DNA of 64,000 nt. Origin: Dirofilaria immitis. Taxonomy: Eukaryota; Nematoda; Chromadorea; Rhabditida; Onchocercidae. The notes beneath the pieces are model-generated. The model had not been told where the DNA came from, searched no databases, and saw only the letters and a list, made by a program, of their open reading frames with translations. The stretch covers positions 1,860,001 to 1,924,000 of the forward strand of contig JAKNDB010000109.1 of assembly GCA_024305405.1 (NCBI GenBank), written 5' to 3'. The position numbers and the translations under genes were made by a program. Shown piece by piece: positions 39,201 to 50,191 of this stretch (position 1 is its first letter; each line of letters opens with the position of its first letter).

Positions 39201-40979
39201 TTCATAATCATCATCATCATCATCATTTGAAATGATTTTCATAGCCTCATCATTTGCCTGATCGTAAAATTGCTTTTGCTGCACATGATATTAATTGAAT
39301 TTTGGAGCAGATTTAAAATTTTTCAACTAACAAAAATAAACTTGCAAAGGCTGCATAAAGCATCCTGAGTGACAGGATAATCATGAAAATAGCTTATAAT
39401 GTATTAAATATATTCATTTAGCAAAAATGATTAAGATTGTTAATATCCGATCATTTATCTTAATATTAACGGTGTAATGGAGTGTGTAAAGTTTCCAGCT
39501 TCCTTGAACGAGATCAAACTGACACAATTGTCAATCGTCAAATCATTTTTTTGACCGTTATTTAGCTTGTTGATGATGAATTTTTTATTTTCGAACATGC
39601 TAAGTAATTTACTCAAGTAGCAAAGAATAGATGAATTAAAAGCATCGTATAAATATGCAAACTAGTTCAATTATTTAATTTCATTCATATATAATAAATA
39701 CCAATATAATTATGATATAGTTATTATTTATCACGATTTTATATGATTTATTTTCCTTCTTTCATGTTATGCTTATGTATCAAATATTTCCGACACTGAA
39801 TAGCATACATTTTTAGCTGGTGATAATAAACTGGATTTAGTAAAATAAATGAGATTGGAACTATCATCAGATCAGCTCTTTCCTTTTAGTGCAATACATC
39901 TTCAGGAGATAAAAGAGGATATTTGCTTAACATAATTATATTTGAATCCTTGTTAAAAAGCTTACGGTGGTAAACCTAAAATTTGAATCATAGAAATGGG
40001 GAATGAGAAAATATCAGAGAGGAATTTTTTAAATTATTGCATTCAAAAGCTATTAGCTCAAGAACTAATCTAACAATATGCATAAATGTAGCTTATTGCC
40101 GTAATTACTGTTTCAAATAAATTCAAGATATATTATTCACATAAATATTGATTCATTCTTTAAATCAAAAAGCATACAAGTGAAGAAATATCAGCAACGG
40201 AACGCCCCTCAATGTTTATTTTTGGTGGTGGACCCTTCAACGAATCGGTATCAGAATCCGAGCTTACTGCATATGGATCCTCTTCCATTTCTGTCATTTC
40301 CTGAATTTTTTTTCAAAAAAAATGATAATGAGAAAATTATATAAAATTATTACAATGCGTAGTTATCGTGAAAGGATTTAATATTTCAAGCTAACCTGGA
40401 TTTAATGAATATGCTGATGGCGCATAAATTTGATTTAGAAACGAAAATTGAAATTGGACTGAGACACACACATAACAAACCATTTGCTTAACAAATGCAT
40501 TTTTTAGAAAAGTCAAGAGAGAAGTTGTACATAAAATTTCAAACGAAATTATTACTATGACGAACTGATCAAAAAATGTAATGAATATATGAGAGATAGT
40601 CATCATATTTTCTATTGGCAAATATTGCAAATCTAAATTTAATCTAAACAATAGGCGGACGATGATCATTCGTAGTAATCATGGAAAGAATTTACTGAAA
40701 TTACAATATTTTGCAAAAATCAGTTGCTTTTTAAATTGAAATAGGAGAGAGATATAAGACGAAGCAGATTATATTGAAGTAAAAATAGGAAAATGAAGGG
40801 CATTACACCAAGGATAGAAAGTATGATGATAAAGGTAGAAGATGTTGTGCGCAAATTATGACGTGTTAAGAAATAGCTAGAAAGAGATCGTAGTATTACA
40901 TCAAATATTAAGAGGAATCTATCCATCCAGTAACATCTTTACGCACGCTTTTAGAAAAGGCAGAAGATGAACTTTGCAT
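27224..40979 (-). CDS. Two-LIM-domain scaffold protein with long charged middle
   Basis: Exons in transcript order: 40935-40979 (tentative), 40178-40300, 39198-39278, 39058-39172, 38721-38797, 38188-38433, 37876-38015, 37518-37624, 37282-37359, 34105-34261, 33757-33871, 33406-33586, 33038-33136, 32421-32536, 32125-32249, 31734-31836, 31535-31635, 31306-31384, 30863-30987, 30609-30718, 30321-30521, 29118-29257, 27224-27347; about 930 residues. LIM1 (roughly 240-295) reads CPVC, 17 residues, H-IQ-C, C-VK-C, then C-KV-H. LIM2 closes the protein: CSCC, 17 residues, H-LK-C, C-KH-C, 18 residues, C-ET-H. Both have complete zinc ligand sets. The region between is charged and probably helical, with recurring F-E-K-G-D/E words (DRFEKGDYSS, ERFEKGEGD). 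The pattern suggests an actin/adhesion scaffold of EPLIN/Xin-like style; orthology is not established. If the first exon is wrong, translation can start at 40297. GC donors follow 37518 and 30609. Unresolved joins: 32421/32249, 39198/39172, and the exon ending near 30321, whose donor does not match the next exon in phase. Confidence 0.85.
36439..36475 (-). CDS. Candidate alternative first exon of the LIM gene
   Basis: Inside the 3-kb intron between 37282 and 34261, on the coding strand, an ATG at 36475 opens MDNFTGVCISIT and ends at a clean GTAAAA donor leaving one base. That phase matches the exon at 34105-34261 exactly. Use of this start would give a short isoform lacking the first LIM domain but keeping the repeat region and the C-terminal LIM domain. 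A locally less AT-rich stretch lies upstream (about 36540-36620). Only phase and position support it. Confidence 0.4.
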
Positions 40980-43600
40980 TGTTCTCGAGTCTCACTAATG
41001 CGAGCTCGAGCTTTTAGTTGTTGCTTGGGATCCACATATTAGCTTCTTCTCCATCCTCTTCTCTATGAATAACTCACGATATTTTGCTTTTCAATTCACC
41101 AACATAATCATCTCTACTTAGAATAGCACTACATTCTCAAAATTAAGTGTCCAAAATGCATTGATTGAACGAGCAAGACATATAGATAGAAATATATCAA
41201 TATCTTCTCGTATTCTTTCCTAAACTAAGTTCACCGTCATTTTACTGCTTAGCACATTCGACAAAGTAAGGAAGACAAAAACTATCTTCACTTCGGAATA
41301 AAAAAATTATCGGATCAAATTTGCAGATATCTACAAATAACGAGTAGAACTTCTCTCTGATGTTAGCCATCCATCGTTTAGAAATATTCGTCAGTTTGAT
41401 AACAGAGTTGAGAGGAGCGAAACTGCATCGATCCACTTGTCAAGGTATAACATTTCATGAATCATTCATTTATATTTTTCTTTCGGTAAAACAGATCGAT
41501 GCAGTTCAAGATAAAGCAAATCTATCCACCGCCCGAGCAGGAGGAGTTGCGTAATACTGATCAATGTTCAGACATGCTTCATCAATGGAATATTGATTTC
41601 TGCTCGGAAAGTGAACATGAAACAAGGATTCCAATAATAAAATTGTATTTCCCTCTACCTGCTTTTTTTTTATTGCTGAAAATTCTAAAAAGCTGTATGG
41701 TCGAAAACACGGAGGCGGTAATCACCAGTTTTTAATCATAACCTACGAGAATAAAGATTGAACTTCTATCACTGTCATTTATGAAATTTAAAAATCCATA
41801 CTTTTAGAATCAGATTTGATGATTAAAATTGCAACTAGACAAATAATCGGCAATTTACGAAAATATTGAATTTTTAATAAGAATAACTTTTTCTCACAAA
41901 TTAATCCTGCTACTGAAAGGTTCACTTTTGACTTATCGAAGAAAAATTTCTAAATCGTTCCCGATTGGTGCAATTTCTCAAATGCATTGGGAAAACAATT
42001 CAATTAGTTTAGTATTAATTGATTAAATAATCCAAAAAATGAGCAACTGTCAGCATGAACTAAAAGTGATACTTAGCTGTTAGATAAGAAACTGTTTATT
42101 TTAAAATTATTCATGTCATTCCAATTTTAATTTTTTCTTGAAAATTCAACAGTCATAAATATCCGGATTCAGGGACAATGATTGTTGGATTATTTTATTC
42201 ACTTGGAAAGATGAAATATTTAGAAATTTCTGCTTTATAGCAAAACAGAACTTAAAGAAATTTTGCGATTAACATGAGAAGCGACAATAAAAGATTAAAA
42301 TAGCATCACATTGCATCAGAATTAGGAATAAGGAAACTACCAGATCACAAATACGAATCAATTCAATTTTTGAGTCGAGTAGAATGGAAATATTTCCGAT
42401 CAAAGGCTGCTCTAAAAGCTACCCAGCGCAACTGCGCCTTCTTAAACTGATCGACACTCAACAGCTGATAATATAAGTGGCCGATAAACCACTTCAGTTT
42501 TTCATTTTTAGATATTTTTGACTTCTCAATCGAAGTTTTGTTCCATTAATTCAATGTTAGCTCACCGAGATGGTTACTGAACTAGATTTTCAATATAAAG
42601 CAAAGAGCATGACCAATTACAGATCGAGAAAAGTTGATTAATTTATGGTCTAACATCAATGATCGTCAGTTAATTCCCTCTAAACATCAAGGCAATCAAT
42701 ATGCAAGATATCAATCTGGCCTTAATTTGAATACAGTTGGCAAGAAATTATTTCTTGACTACCCCTTACTATCAACCACCATTACAATGAAGCCGCAACA
42801 AACCTATATCTCAAAATGGATCGTTGATAATCCAACAGCTTTTTTTGGGGTTTGGCTAGATGGCCCTATCAAGTGCTACGACAATTTTGTGCTTCCAATG
42901 TTGAAGAGATGGTTTACTTTCCAACGAGCCAATACTATCCTTGTTAAACTCAACTGAACTGGCAGATTATCTTCATTTAAGAAAACAAATGTATATAAGT
43001 ACATCAAAAAAAATCAAGAGAAAAAAAGAATACAACAAAGGCAACATCAAATCAATAGATTAATTCATTGATAAGACACGGAACTTAAAAAAATGCCGGA
43101 AAAATACTCTTCTAGATATCAATACTACATATGTCAGAGTTCTGTAATTAATACAGCTACGAGAATCAAGATAAAATACAACAAAAATGACTTACAATAC
43201 ACTGGCTCAAGATAAACTATGCGCAAGAAAAACATGCAGTCATATTAAAAAGTCTGGTAGAAAATATAAAATACTTACTGAAAAAATTTTGAAATAAGTA
43301 AGTCATAAGAATTTAGCCATCAATTTATCATAAATTAAGATATGTGCAATGAAAACTGATTTCCGTATTAATTGTGTTCTTGTTAATTACTCTGAAGAAT
43401 ATTTAAAAATTCCCATTCAAATCGCATTATGGTTTCTAAAGTTTATGCCAAAGGATGTACATATATATATATTCTTTGTATATATATAAGATAGATATAT
43501 AGAAAAGTTTTAGATTCACAACTTAAAAAATGTTGACAAAATTATAACGAAGAATCGCAGCGTAGAAAAATGATGATTCAACTTGTATTCTCCCATTTAA
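40980..43600. other. Intergenic between LIM gene and AMSH gene
   Basis: Both neighbours are on the minus strand, with the AMSH stop about 2.6 kb before the tentative LIM start, so an operon is unlikely. The stretch carries one unexplained plus-strand open frame (42634-42957) and an A/T inverted repeat near 43455-43495; otherwise I see nothing coding. Confidence 0.5.
42634..42957 (+). other. Unassigned open frame of 107 codons
   Basis: An uninterrupted frame with mixed, non-repetitive amino acid content (for example KWIVDNPTAFFGVWLDGP). It has no ATG near its 5' end and instead follows a TTACAG acceptor at about 42618-42623, so it could be an internal or terminal exon. It starts with codon TTG. 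No partner exon was found nearby on the plus strand, and I recognise no family. Chance, a decayed insertion or an unlinked exon are all possible. Confidence 0.25.
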
Positions 43601-46600
43601 TCATCGCAAATCAACAACAACTGCTGCAAGTGAATTTTCGAAACGTACATCATGACAGTAAAAAAATAAAGCTGTCGAATCTTCATGTAGATGAAAACCT
43701 GTTTTACGGCATCCGCTAATTTCTTTCATTCCACGTTCTGACAAACGAAATATACCTACTCTGAAATTAGTCAGTTACAGTCAATTAACAAACAAAATTC
43801 TGATTTATTCTTTAAGTTAACCGATCAGCAAATAAGACAAAGATTTTATTCCAGACTCGATATACAAACCAATTTTTTAACTTCAGGGACAAAAGAGATC
43901 TCACTCATTGAATTTTGGAGCAACGACGATAGCAATAGCTTCTGATAACATCAGTTGATAGGAACAGTGCGTATGAAGATCAACACTAGAAAGAAACGCT
44001 GTTTGCGATGGATGAGTCTGCAATAAAATAAGATGATAAAGAAATATAAGAAAATGAATTAACAATATACGAAAAAAAAACGAAATGAAAACTCGGCATA
44101 TAATCATTTGCTTTCGCAAACTATTCTGTTATTTACCGGTATTTTCGAATCGGCGCAATCTGATAAGGAATCCTCAAAAATGCATGCACAGTGGGAATTG
44201 ATCTGGTTAAGTATTTCGAAATTTCGAAAGAGGCAATTACAAGCTTGAAGCCTTTGATTTAATAAAATTTACCAGCTCACATGTTGAAGCGTTCAAGAAT
44301 ATAAAAATAATTTAGATTTGTGCTCAGGAGTAACACTGATTCCTAAAGAAATGTTAATGAAATGCTGAGAAAATCGTCCAACGATAATTTTGAAAAATAC
44401 ATGTATCCATCCTAAAGTGATTAAATTGTTGACATCTTGATATGCGAATACTTCCTCTTCATTATGCGTATTACAGCTATCAGCAGCACCGGTCTGTTTT
44501 GGTATTACGGCATGTGTTATACGACATATTCCTCCACTAATCTTAAAAAGTCTCCATTAAGATGATATTCTATAACAATAAAATCAAAAACAAATTACTA
44601 GAACAGAGAAAAAAATTGAGATGATTTTGAAAAATGCAATTTTTAAAACATTTCAATTGAATTTTTCTACATTTTTTGTGTACAGTTGCTTTTTATTCAA
44701 ATGCGTCATCAGCAGTACAACTTTAATAAATGTTATATGTATCTATGGCATATCATTTTTTAAAAAGTCTAAACAAAGAGACCATTATTTTTAAATGGAA
44801 ATGAAAGCAACGCCACGAGAAAACTTCAGATTTGGGAAGGAATCACCAAATAAATACTTTATCTCAAAATGAACTAAGAAAAGGGAAGGAATTCAAAAGA
44901 ATGTTTCATTATTGACAGTTTATATTAGAGAAAAGATATGTGAATAGAGGTGATTTGGAACTAATGCAAAACTAACCAATGAACCACACAGAATTCCACA
45001 TGTTTCCACATTACCGCTCGTATTAATTTGCGCCAGGCGAACAAAATTTTCTACGAGGTCGCCCGCAACGACAATTTCCTTGTGATTGATATTCCTGATC
45101 ATGTTATTAGATGCACTAATTACATCAAAATTCTCATATTTTGAGCTGTATAAAAACAGGAATTAACTCGAATATGAATTAACTCTTAAGTAGCTTTAAG
45201 AAAAAAAAAGAAAGATCATTTAAACAATTTCACCTAAAGATAATTCATGGCACTTTATTTCAAGAAATTCCCAAATTCCCAATATTCCTAAAGTCGTATT
45301 ACTACAAAATAAAACTTCTGAGTTTGGGTTCTTCAAAAATTAAGAATCAAGAATATCAGAACATAATATTGATATTTGAAACCTGTAGTATTCCTGTGAG
45401 ATATTAGATGAATGAGAATATCAAATGCAATGATATATCTACTTATTTTTTGATTGAATTCGGTCCCAACTTCACTGCTAGAGATTTTGAATTATAGAAA
45501 ATGCAAATAAAAAAATCACTGTATAACAAAAATATTAACACAATAATATTTCACAATCGTTGTTGTTGGTTTCATATAAAATTCTCTGCATGAAACAGAC
45601 TTTGGCAGAAATTTCTGCAACTTCAAATAAAACTATAATAGAGTAAGATTTCAATAGAAAGCTACAAAAATTGAAAAGAATACTCAACCTGCTGTCAAAT
45701 ATAACTGCTGCAGAACACGACTTCTTATAATCAGCTATTTCCAGAAATCGATTACAAGCCACAACATCTTGATCCGATGACATATCCTTTTTCCGAATCA
45801 GGGCTGCATTCTGCATTAGCCAAATTTGATGGAAAAACAATTCTTCACATAAAAGATGATGATTTACACTAATAAATCTAATCAAATAAAGCAAAAATGA
45901 TTCTAAATGAAAGTCTAAGCAATGTTGAACATATTTAAAACACACATCAGCAGCAGCCCTTTCCGCATTCTGTTTTGCTAGGACTGCTTCTTCCTCATAC
46001 TTCTTTTTCAACCGTTCCTTTAATGCTTCTGCCTTCACAAATGCATCCCGAAGTACTGCTTCCGCTTTAATCTTTTCCGCAGACGAAAAGCCCTTGTATT
46101 GCTTGTGTTTCGGCAGCCCTTCAACCGTTAAGCTGAAACAGCATAAAATAACTTGGATTTTTTGGTTTGTTTCAAAATAAACAACAAAGACAAAAGATTT
46201 TTGAGTAAAAACGATTCACAAAAACAAGGAATCAATATACAAGGACAGAAGAAAACGAATAAAAGATACCTTCTCTTTCGAGGAAACTAATAAAACACCT
46301 TTATGAAGAAAGGAATTTAGAACAAACCTTACAAACCGCATGTAGTAAATAAATGCTCTTTCGTAATCCTTATCGTCCATACAAAACCCAGCAACACGAT
46401 ATAATTCATTTAAACTTCGGTAATAACTGAAAAAGAAAAAGTATAAACGTGATATGCAAGCTCAAGGTGTAATTAAGGAGCCGCTATGCTTCATCAAGTA
46501 GTAAATAGAGAAGGTTAAGAAACTGAAGCATGTTTTCTTTCGTCTCATTTTTTTTTTTAAATTACATTCAGATTTAAAATACCCTTCATAAAAAATATGA

Positions 46601-47127
46601 AAAATACCACAATCAAAAAAGTCGATTATCTTGTGAGACAGTTTTAAGAAAACATTCTAAAAAAAATGGAAACTCAGGCTAATGTTTTGGCCTGGTTAGG
46701 AGAACCGAATAACACGTGCATATTCTGACCAACAAGACAAAAATTTTTTGCCAAAAGGATAAATTAAGTATTATTTATTTCATTTCTCATTTAGGCAACG
46801 TGAAAACTCTAAAATATTATGATGAAACTTATATGTAATAATAATTTTCAATATTATCATCTGCTAGAGACCGACTCGCCATTAGATATTCGAAAACAAA
46901 AATTTAGCAATTCCACGGTTGTATACCGCGATGAGGTAAAATGTAAGGTAGGCCTTATTGCTTTTTTAAACATAATTTATGGGCTTACAACCTGCCCCAA
47001 ATGACGATACTCGAAAACCAAACCGATTAATAGGAACTGTTGGACTGACTTCCTGAGTCGCCGCCATGTTCAAAGTAATTCGCATTCGAAGGCTCGGATC
47101 GCATATCACATCTATACTTTGTTCCAT
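43601..47127 (-). CDS. AMSH/STAM-binding-protein deubiquitinase
   Basis: Exons in transcript order: 46992-47127, 46328-46426, 45946-46132, 45689-45810, 44977-45145, 44401-44541, 43905-44017, 43601-43760; about 375 residues. The N-terminal part matches the MIT-like USP8/AMSH domain ([14 protein letters not shown] and [20 protein letters not shown]), followed by a coiled coil (roughly 95-135). The C-terminal MPN+ domain has the JAMM site: Glu in [10 protein letters not shown], then [15 protein letters not shown], plus the second zinc site typical of AMSH (Cys and the HLH pair in [10 protein letters not shown]) and the DLHTHCSYQ insertion. AMSH cleaves Lys63-linked ubiquitin on endosomes, partnering STAM/ESCRT-0. 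Length is somewhat below human (424). The first two exons do not join in phase: one base is missing, most simply in the GGGG run at the end of exon 1, or there is an undetected micro-exon. Confidence 0.95.
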
Positions 47128-47631
47128 TTCTAAATAATTACATCAAAGCTCCATAATGCAAACTTGGCCAAGGCAACAGGCCCTTAACATTCTCCCAAGA
47201 CTTCTTGCAATAATCTAGTTATCTCTTTCCATTTCACAATTTATAGTATATAAGTATAATGCAACATTCCAATGAAACCGAAGATGTTTTACGCTGGGAG
47301 GAGCTTTCAAATGTATATATTTTTTTTTTTTTTTTTGCTATGTTGGGAGGACTTCATCAGAAATATGTATTTAGATGGTGAGTTGATGGCAGTGTTATGG
47401 TCGACAAATGACAGTAATTGTAAAAGGAAGCGAAGGTTTTCTCAAGAGTGAGCTATTTGTAGAAAAATTTCTTGTAAAATACGTCACTTTTTTATTCTTT
47501 CTTTTCTTACTAAGTTAAAAAGATTTGATCTTGTAGTTGAAACAACAACATATTTATTTATAGTTATATTATTTTATGACAATTTTGATTATGATTTTAG
47601 ATGTATGTGACTTTTAGATCAGGATATAACA
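47128..47631. promoter_or_regulatory. Shared 5' flank of AMSH (-) and TMPPE-like (+) genes
   Basis: The two start codons point away from each other across about 500 bases, so any promoters must lie here, possibly as one bidirectional promoter. The stretch includes a long T run (about 47321-47336). An ATTTTAG acceptor (AG at 47599-47600) precedes the TMPPE-like ATG and could take a spliced leader. No specific factor site is recognisable. Confidence 0.4.
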
Positions 47632-50191
47632 ATGATGAGGAGGGCAATATTGATATTGCTCCTTGTTTTTACTGTCCCAGACGGCCTTTTTGTGTTGAGA
47701 TATTTTCTAACGGGCATACCTTATGCGATCGCGACCCGATTAAATGTCGTTGCTGTGCAACAGTTTGTTATGATTTGTGGATCAGTTTTTATTTGGTGGA
47801 ATCTAGCTCCAGCTATTAATGGGTCTGTTTATTCATATTTTTCTCTCATATATTCAGGATATTTAAAGCTCTAATGCTCTTAATAAATTCCATTTGTGTA
47901 TTTCAATTTAATGCCCTTTCTCAACACAAAATTTCAGTATTTTGGATGATTTTCCACTACAACCATCATGTAATGATTGGCTAACAGTCGGTGTTCAAAA
48001 TGTTCTAAGGGTGAGATTTTTTATGTTCTTCCATTATGTTGGTAGATGTTACAGCTATTGAAAACTAGTCGAGATTTTTTTGTTTCAAGGACAAATAATA
48101 TAATTATTGAGTGAATTTATTGCTGCGGTTTGGTATAAGGGGCTGTCTAGGTATGATGGATTTGGTGTTCGTTTGAACTTTCACTAGAAATCTGCAAGAA
48201 TGCCTTCTTGTTCATTTAATCTTCTAATTTAGAAACTTTCTTTACTCAAATGATTGTCAAACTTCTGAAGGCGATAATTTCAGGCTTTTATAATTCTTCT
48301 GTTATTCCTTACGCATACTTGTTCGATATTTTATTATTTGTGGATTGGTGAAGAACCAAATATATTTGCAATGATTGCTTTAACATCAGTTGCAGTCTAT
48401 ATTTATCTTATATTTTTCTTAATCATTTTTTTATTTATGCAAACGGTGTTCCGTTTTATACTTCGTGTGGATTCAAAACACTTCAAAGTTTTGAGGTTTT
48501 CATTATCATTTTTAGCGTCATGCTGTGTGAAGTAAGACACTCATTCTTTTTGGATTTGAATTTCTTCACAGCGAATATTGGGTATCCATGTTCTTGATTA
48601 TCCTAAGTTGCTTCCTTCATGAAAATCATAGATTTAATTATAACTTGTTTTTAATTATGGTTAATCGATTATTGGAAATAAATCTGGCTGTTCTACCCAT
48701 AGGTAAATTGTCCGTGCAATACGGACTTCATAAACTACGCTGCATATTCCTCTGAAATGCAAGTTTTGTTCGTATGGTTTTATAAAAACTTATTTTGCTG
48801 CGAGTAAAACACGCGGATTTCAGATTGCTGGTTGCAAATGAGCTTTCAATTCGCTTTTTCGCTATTGTATTAGGAGTTGTTTTGGCTTTAGGAGGCCTTT
48901 GGGTTGCTTTATTACCACCTGTTGTACGTCATGTTACAATCAAAATCGAAAACTTGCCGAAGGCGCAGGAAGGCTTTACAATAGCTCTTTTGTCTGATCT
49001 TCATGTTGGACCAACTGTTGGGCATTCTAAAATTCAGAGGATGGTGGATATTATAAACCCCTTCAAACCGGGTATATTGGTCACATTTTATTTATAGTCC
49101 CGGCATGTAAAATCATCCACGTAGTATATTGTTGTAATCTTTTTAGATGTGATAGCTATATCTGGCGATCTTGCCGATGGTACGGTGCATCATTTGGGAA
49201 GAGCTGTTTACCCTTTAAGTAATCTTATATCAAAATATGGCGTATATTTTGCCACAGGTGAAGAATATATGTTTTTGAAATATAAAAAGCATACTTTTTA
49301 CTGTTTCTGTTTAAATTTTCTGTATCATTATTTGGAAGCAGGAGAGTGAATGCCAGTTACAGGTAACCATGAATATCTTCATGGAAATGTTGATGAATGG
49401 TTCGTATTTTTAAAGAAAATCAATATCATACCTCTTCATAACGAAAATAAGAAGATTTTGGTTGGAGATTCTAGAATTTGCATTGCTGGAGCCGATGATT
49501 TGTTTGCGAAATATTCGAGGTTACTGTATTTACAATTACTTAGTTGTCTGTGTTCAGTATTTTTTTTTTGCTAGGAAATATTAATAATGATTTGGATCCA
49601 TAATTTAAGTAATTGAATATATAATGGTACTATTTATAAAATAGTCTGTAACCTTCATATGTATAATGTTTGTGGAGTGATAAAAAGTGAAGACTTTAAG
49701 AGTTGTATTTTGTTTTCACTTCTACAGCACGAAGGTGCATTTCATTTAAAGATTGTCTCGTCCTTTTCAGACTCCCTGGGCATGCAATGGATTATAAAAA
49801 GCATTACGAGGATGCAACAAAAATGACACAACAATTATGCTTATTCATCAGCCTAATGCTGTTCGCGTAATATTAAATGACATTGAAACCGCTAAAAACG
49901 TTGATCTTATAATGTCAGGTTAGTAATAAATAGCATTGATTTTTTTTAAATGAAAAAATGATTATACCAGATTTGAAGTATTCTATTTTACAAAGCTTTT
50001 CAGGGCATACACATGCTGGCCAGATGTATGTATTCGTGCCGTTTGTATATTTTTGGAATGCTTATTTTCGTGGTCTTTACTACGATACTGTTACGCGAAC
50101 GCATATTTATGTTTCAGCAGGCGTCAATTATTTTGGCCCACCAGTTAAAGTTTTTGACGGAAGTGAAATAATTCTCATAAAGTTAGTATGA
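47632..50191 (+). CDS. Transmembrane metallophosphoesterase (TMPPE-like)
   Basis: Eight exons: 47632-47822, 47938-48010, 48284-48495, 48824-49071, 49147-49257, 49363-49519, 49771-49918, 50004-50191; about 442 residues, close to human TMPPE. The first 190 residues hold about five hydrophobic segments. The calcineurin-like phosphoesterase domain follows with the metal-binding motifs in order: SDLHVG, GDLAD, GNHEYLHG and GHTHAG, ending FGPPVKVFDGSEI. It is predicted to be a membrane-anchored di-metal phosphoesterase; the natural substrate of this family is not known. Exon 7 needs one extra A in the A5 run at 49819-49823 to keep the conserved frame (TKNDTTIMLIHQPNA). The gene is divergent from AMSH. 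Confidence 0.93.

Noticed and set aside
45535..46038. 167-codon minus-strand open frame
   Set aside because: It is parts of two AMSH exons plus the intervening intron read through, not a separate gene.
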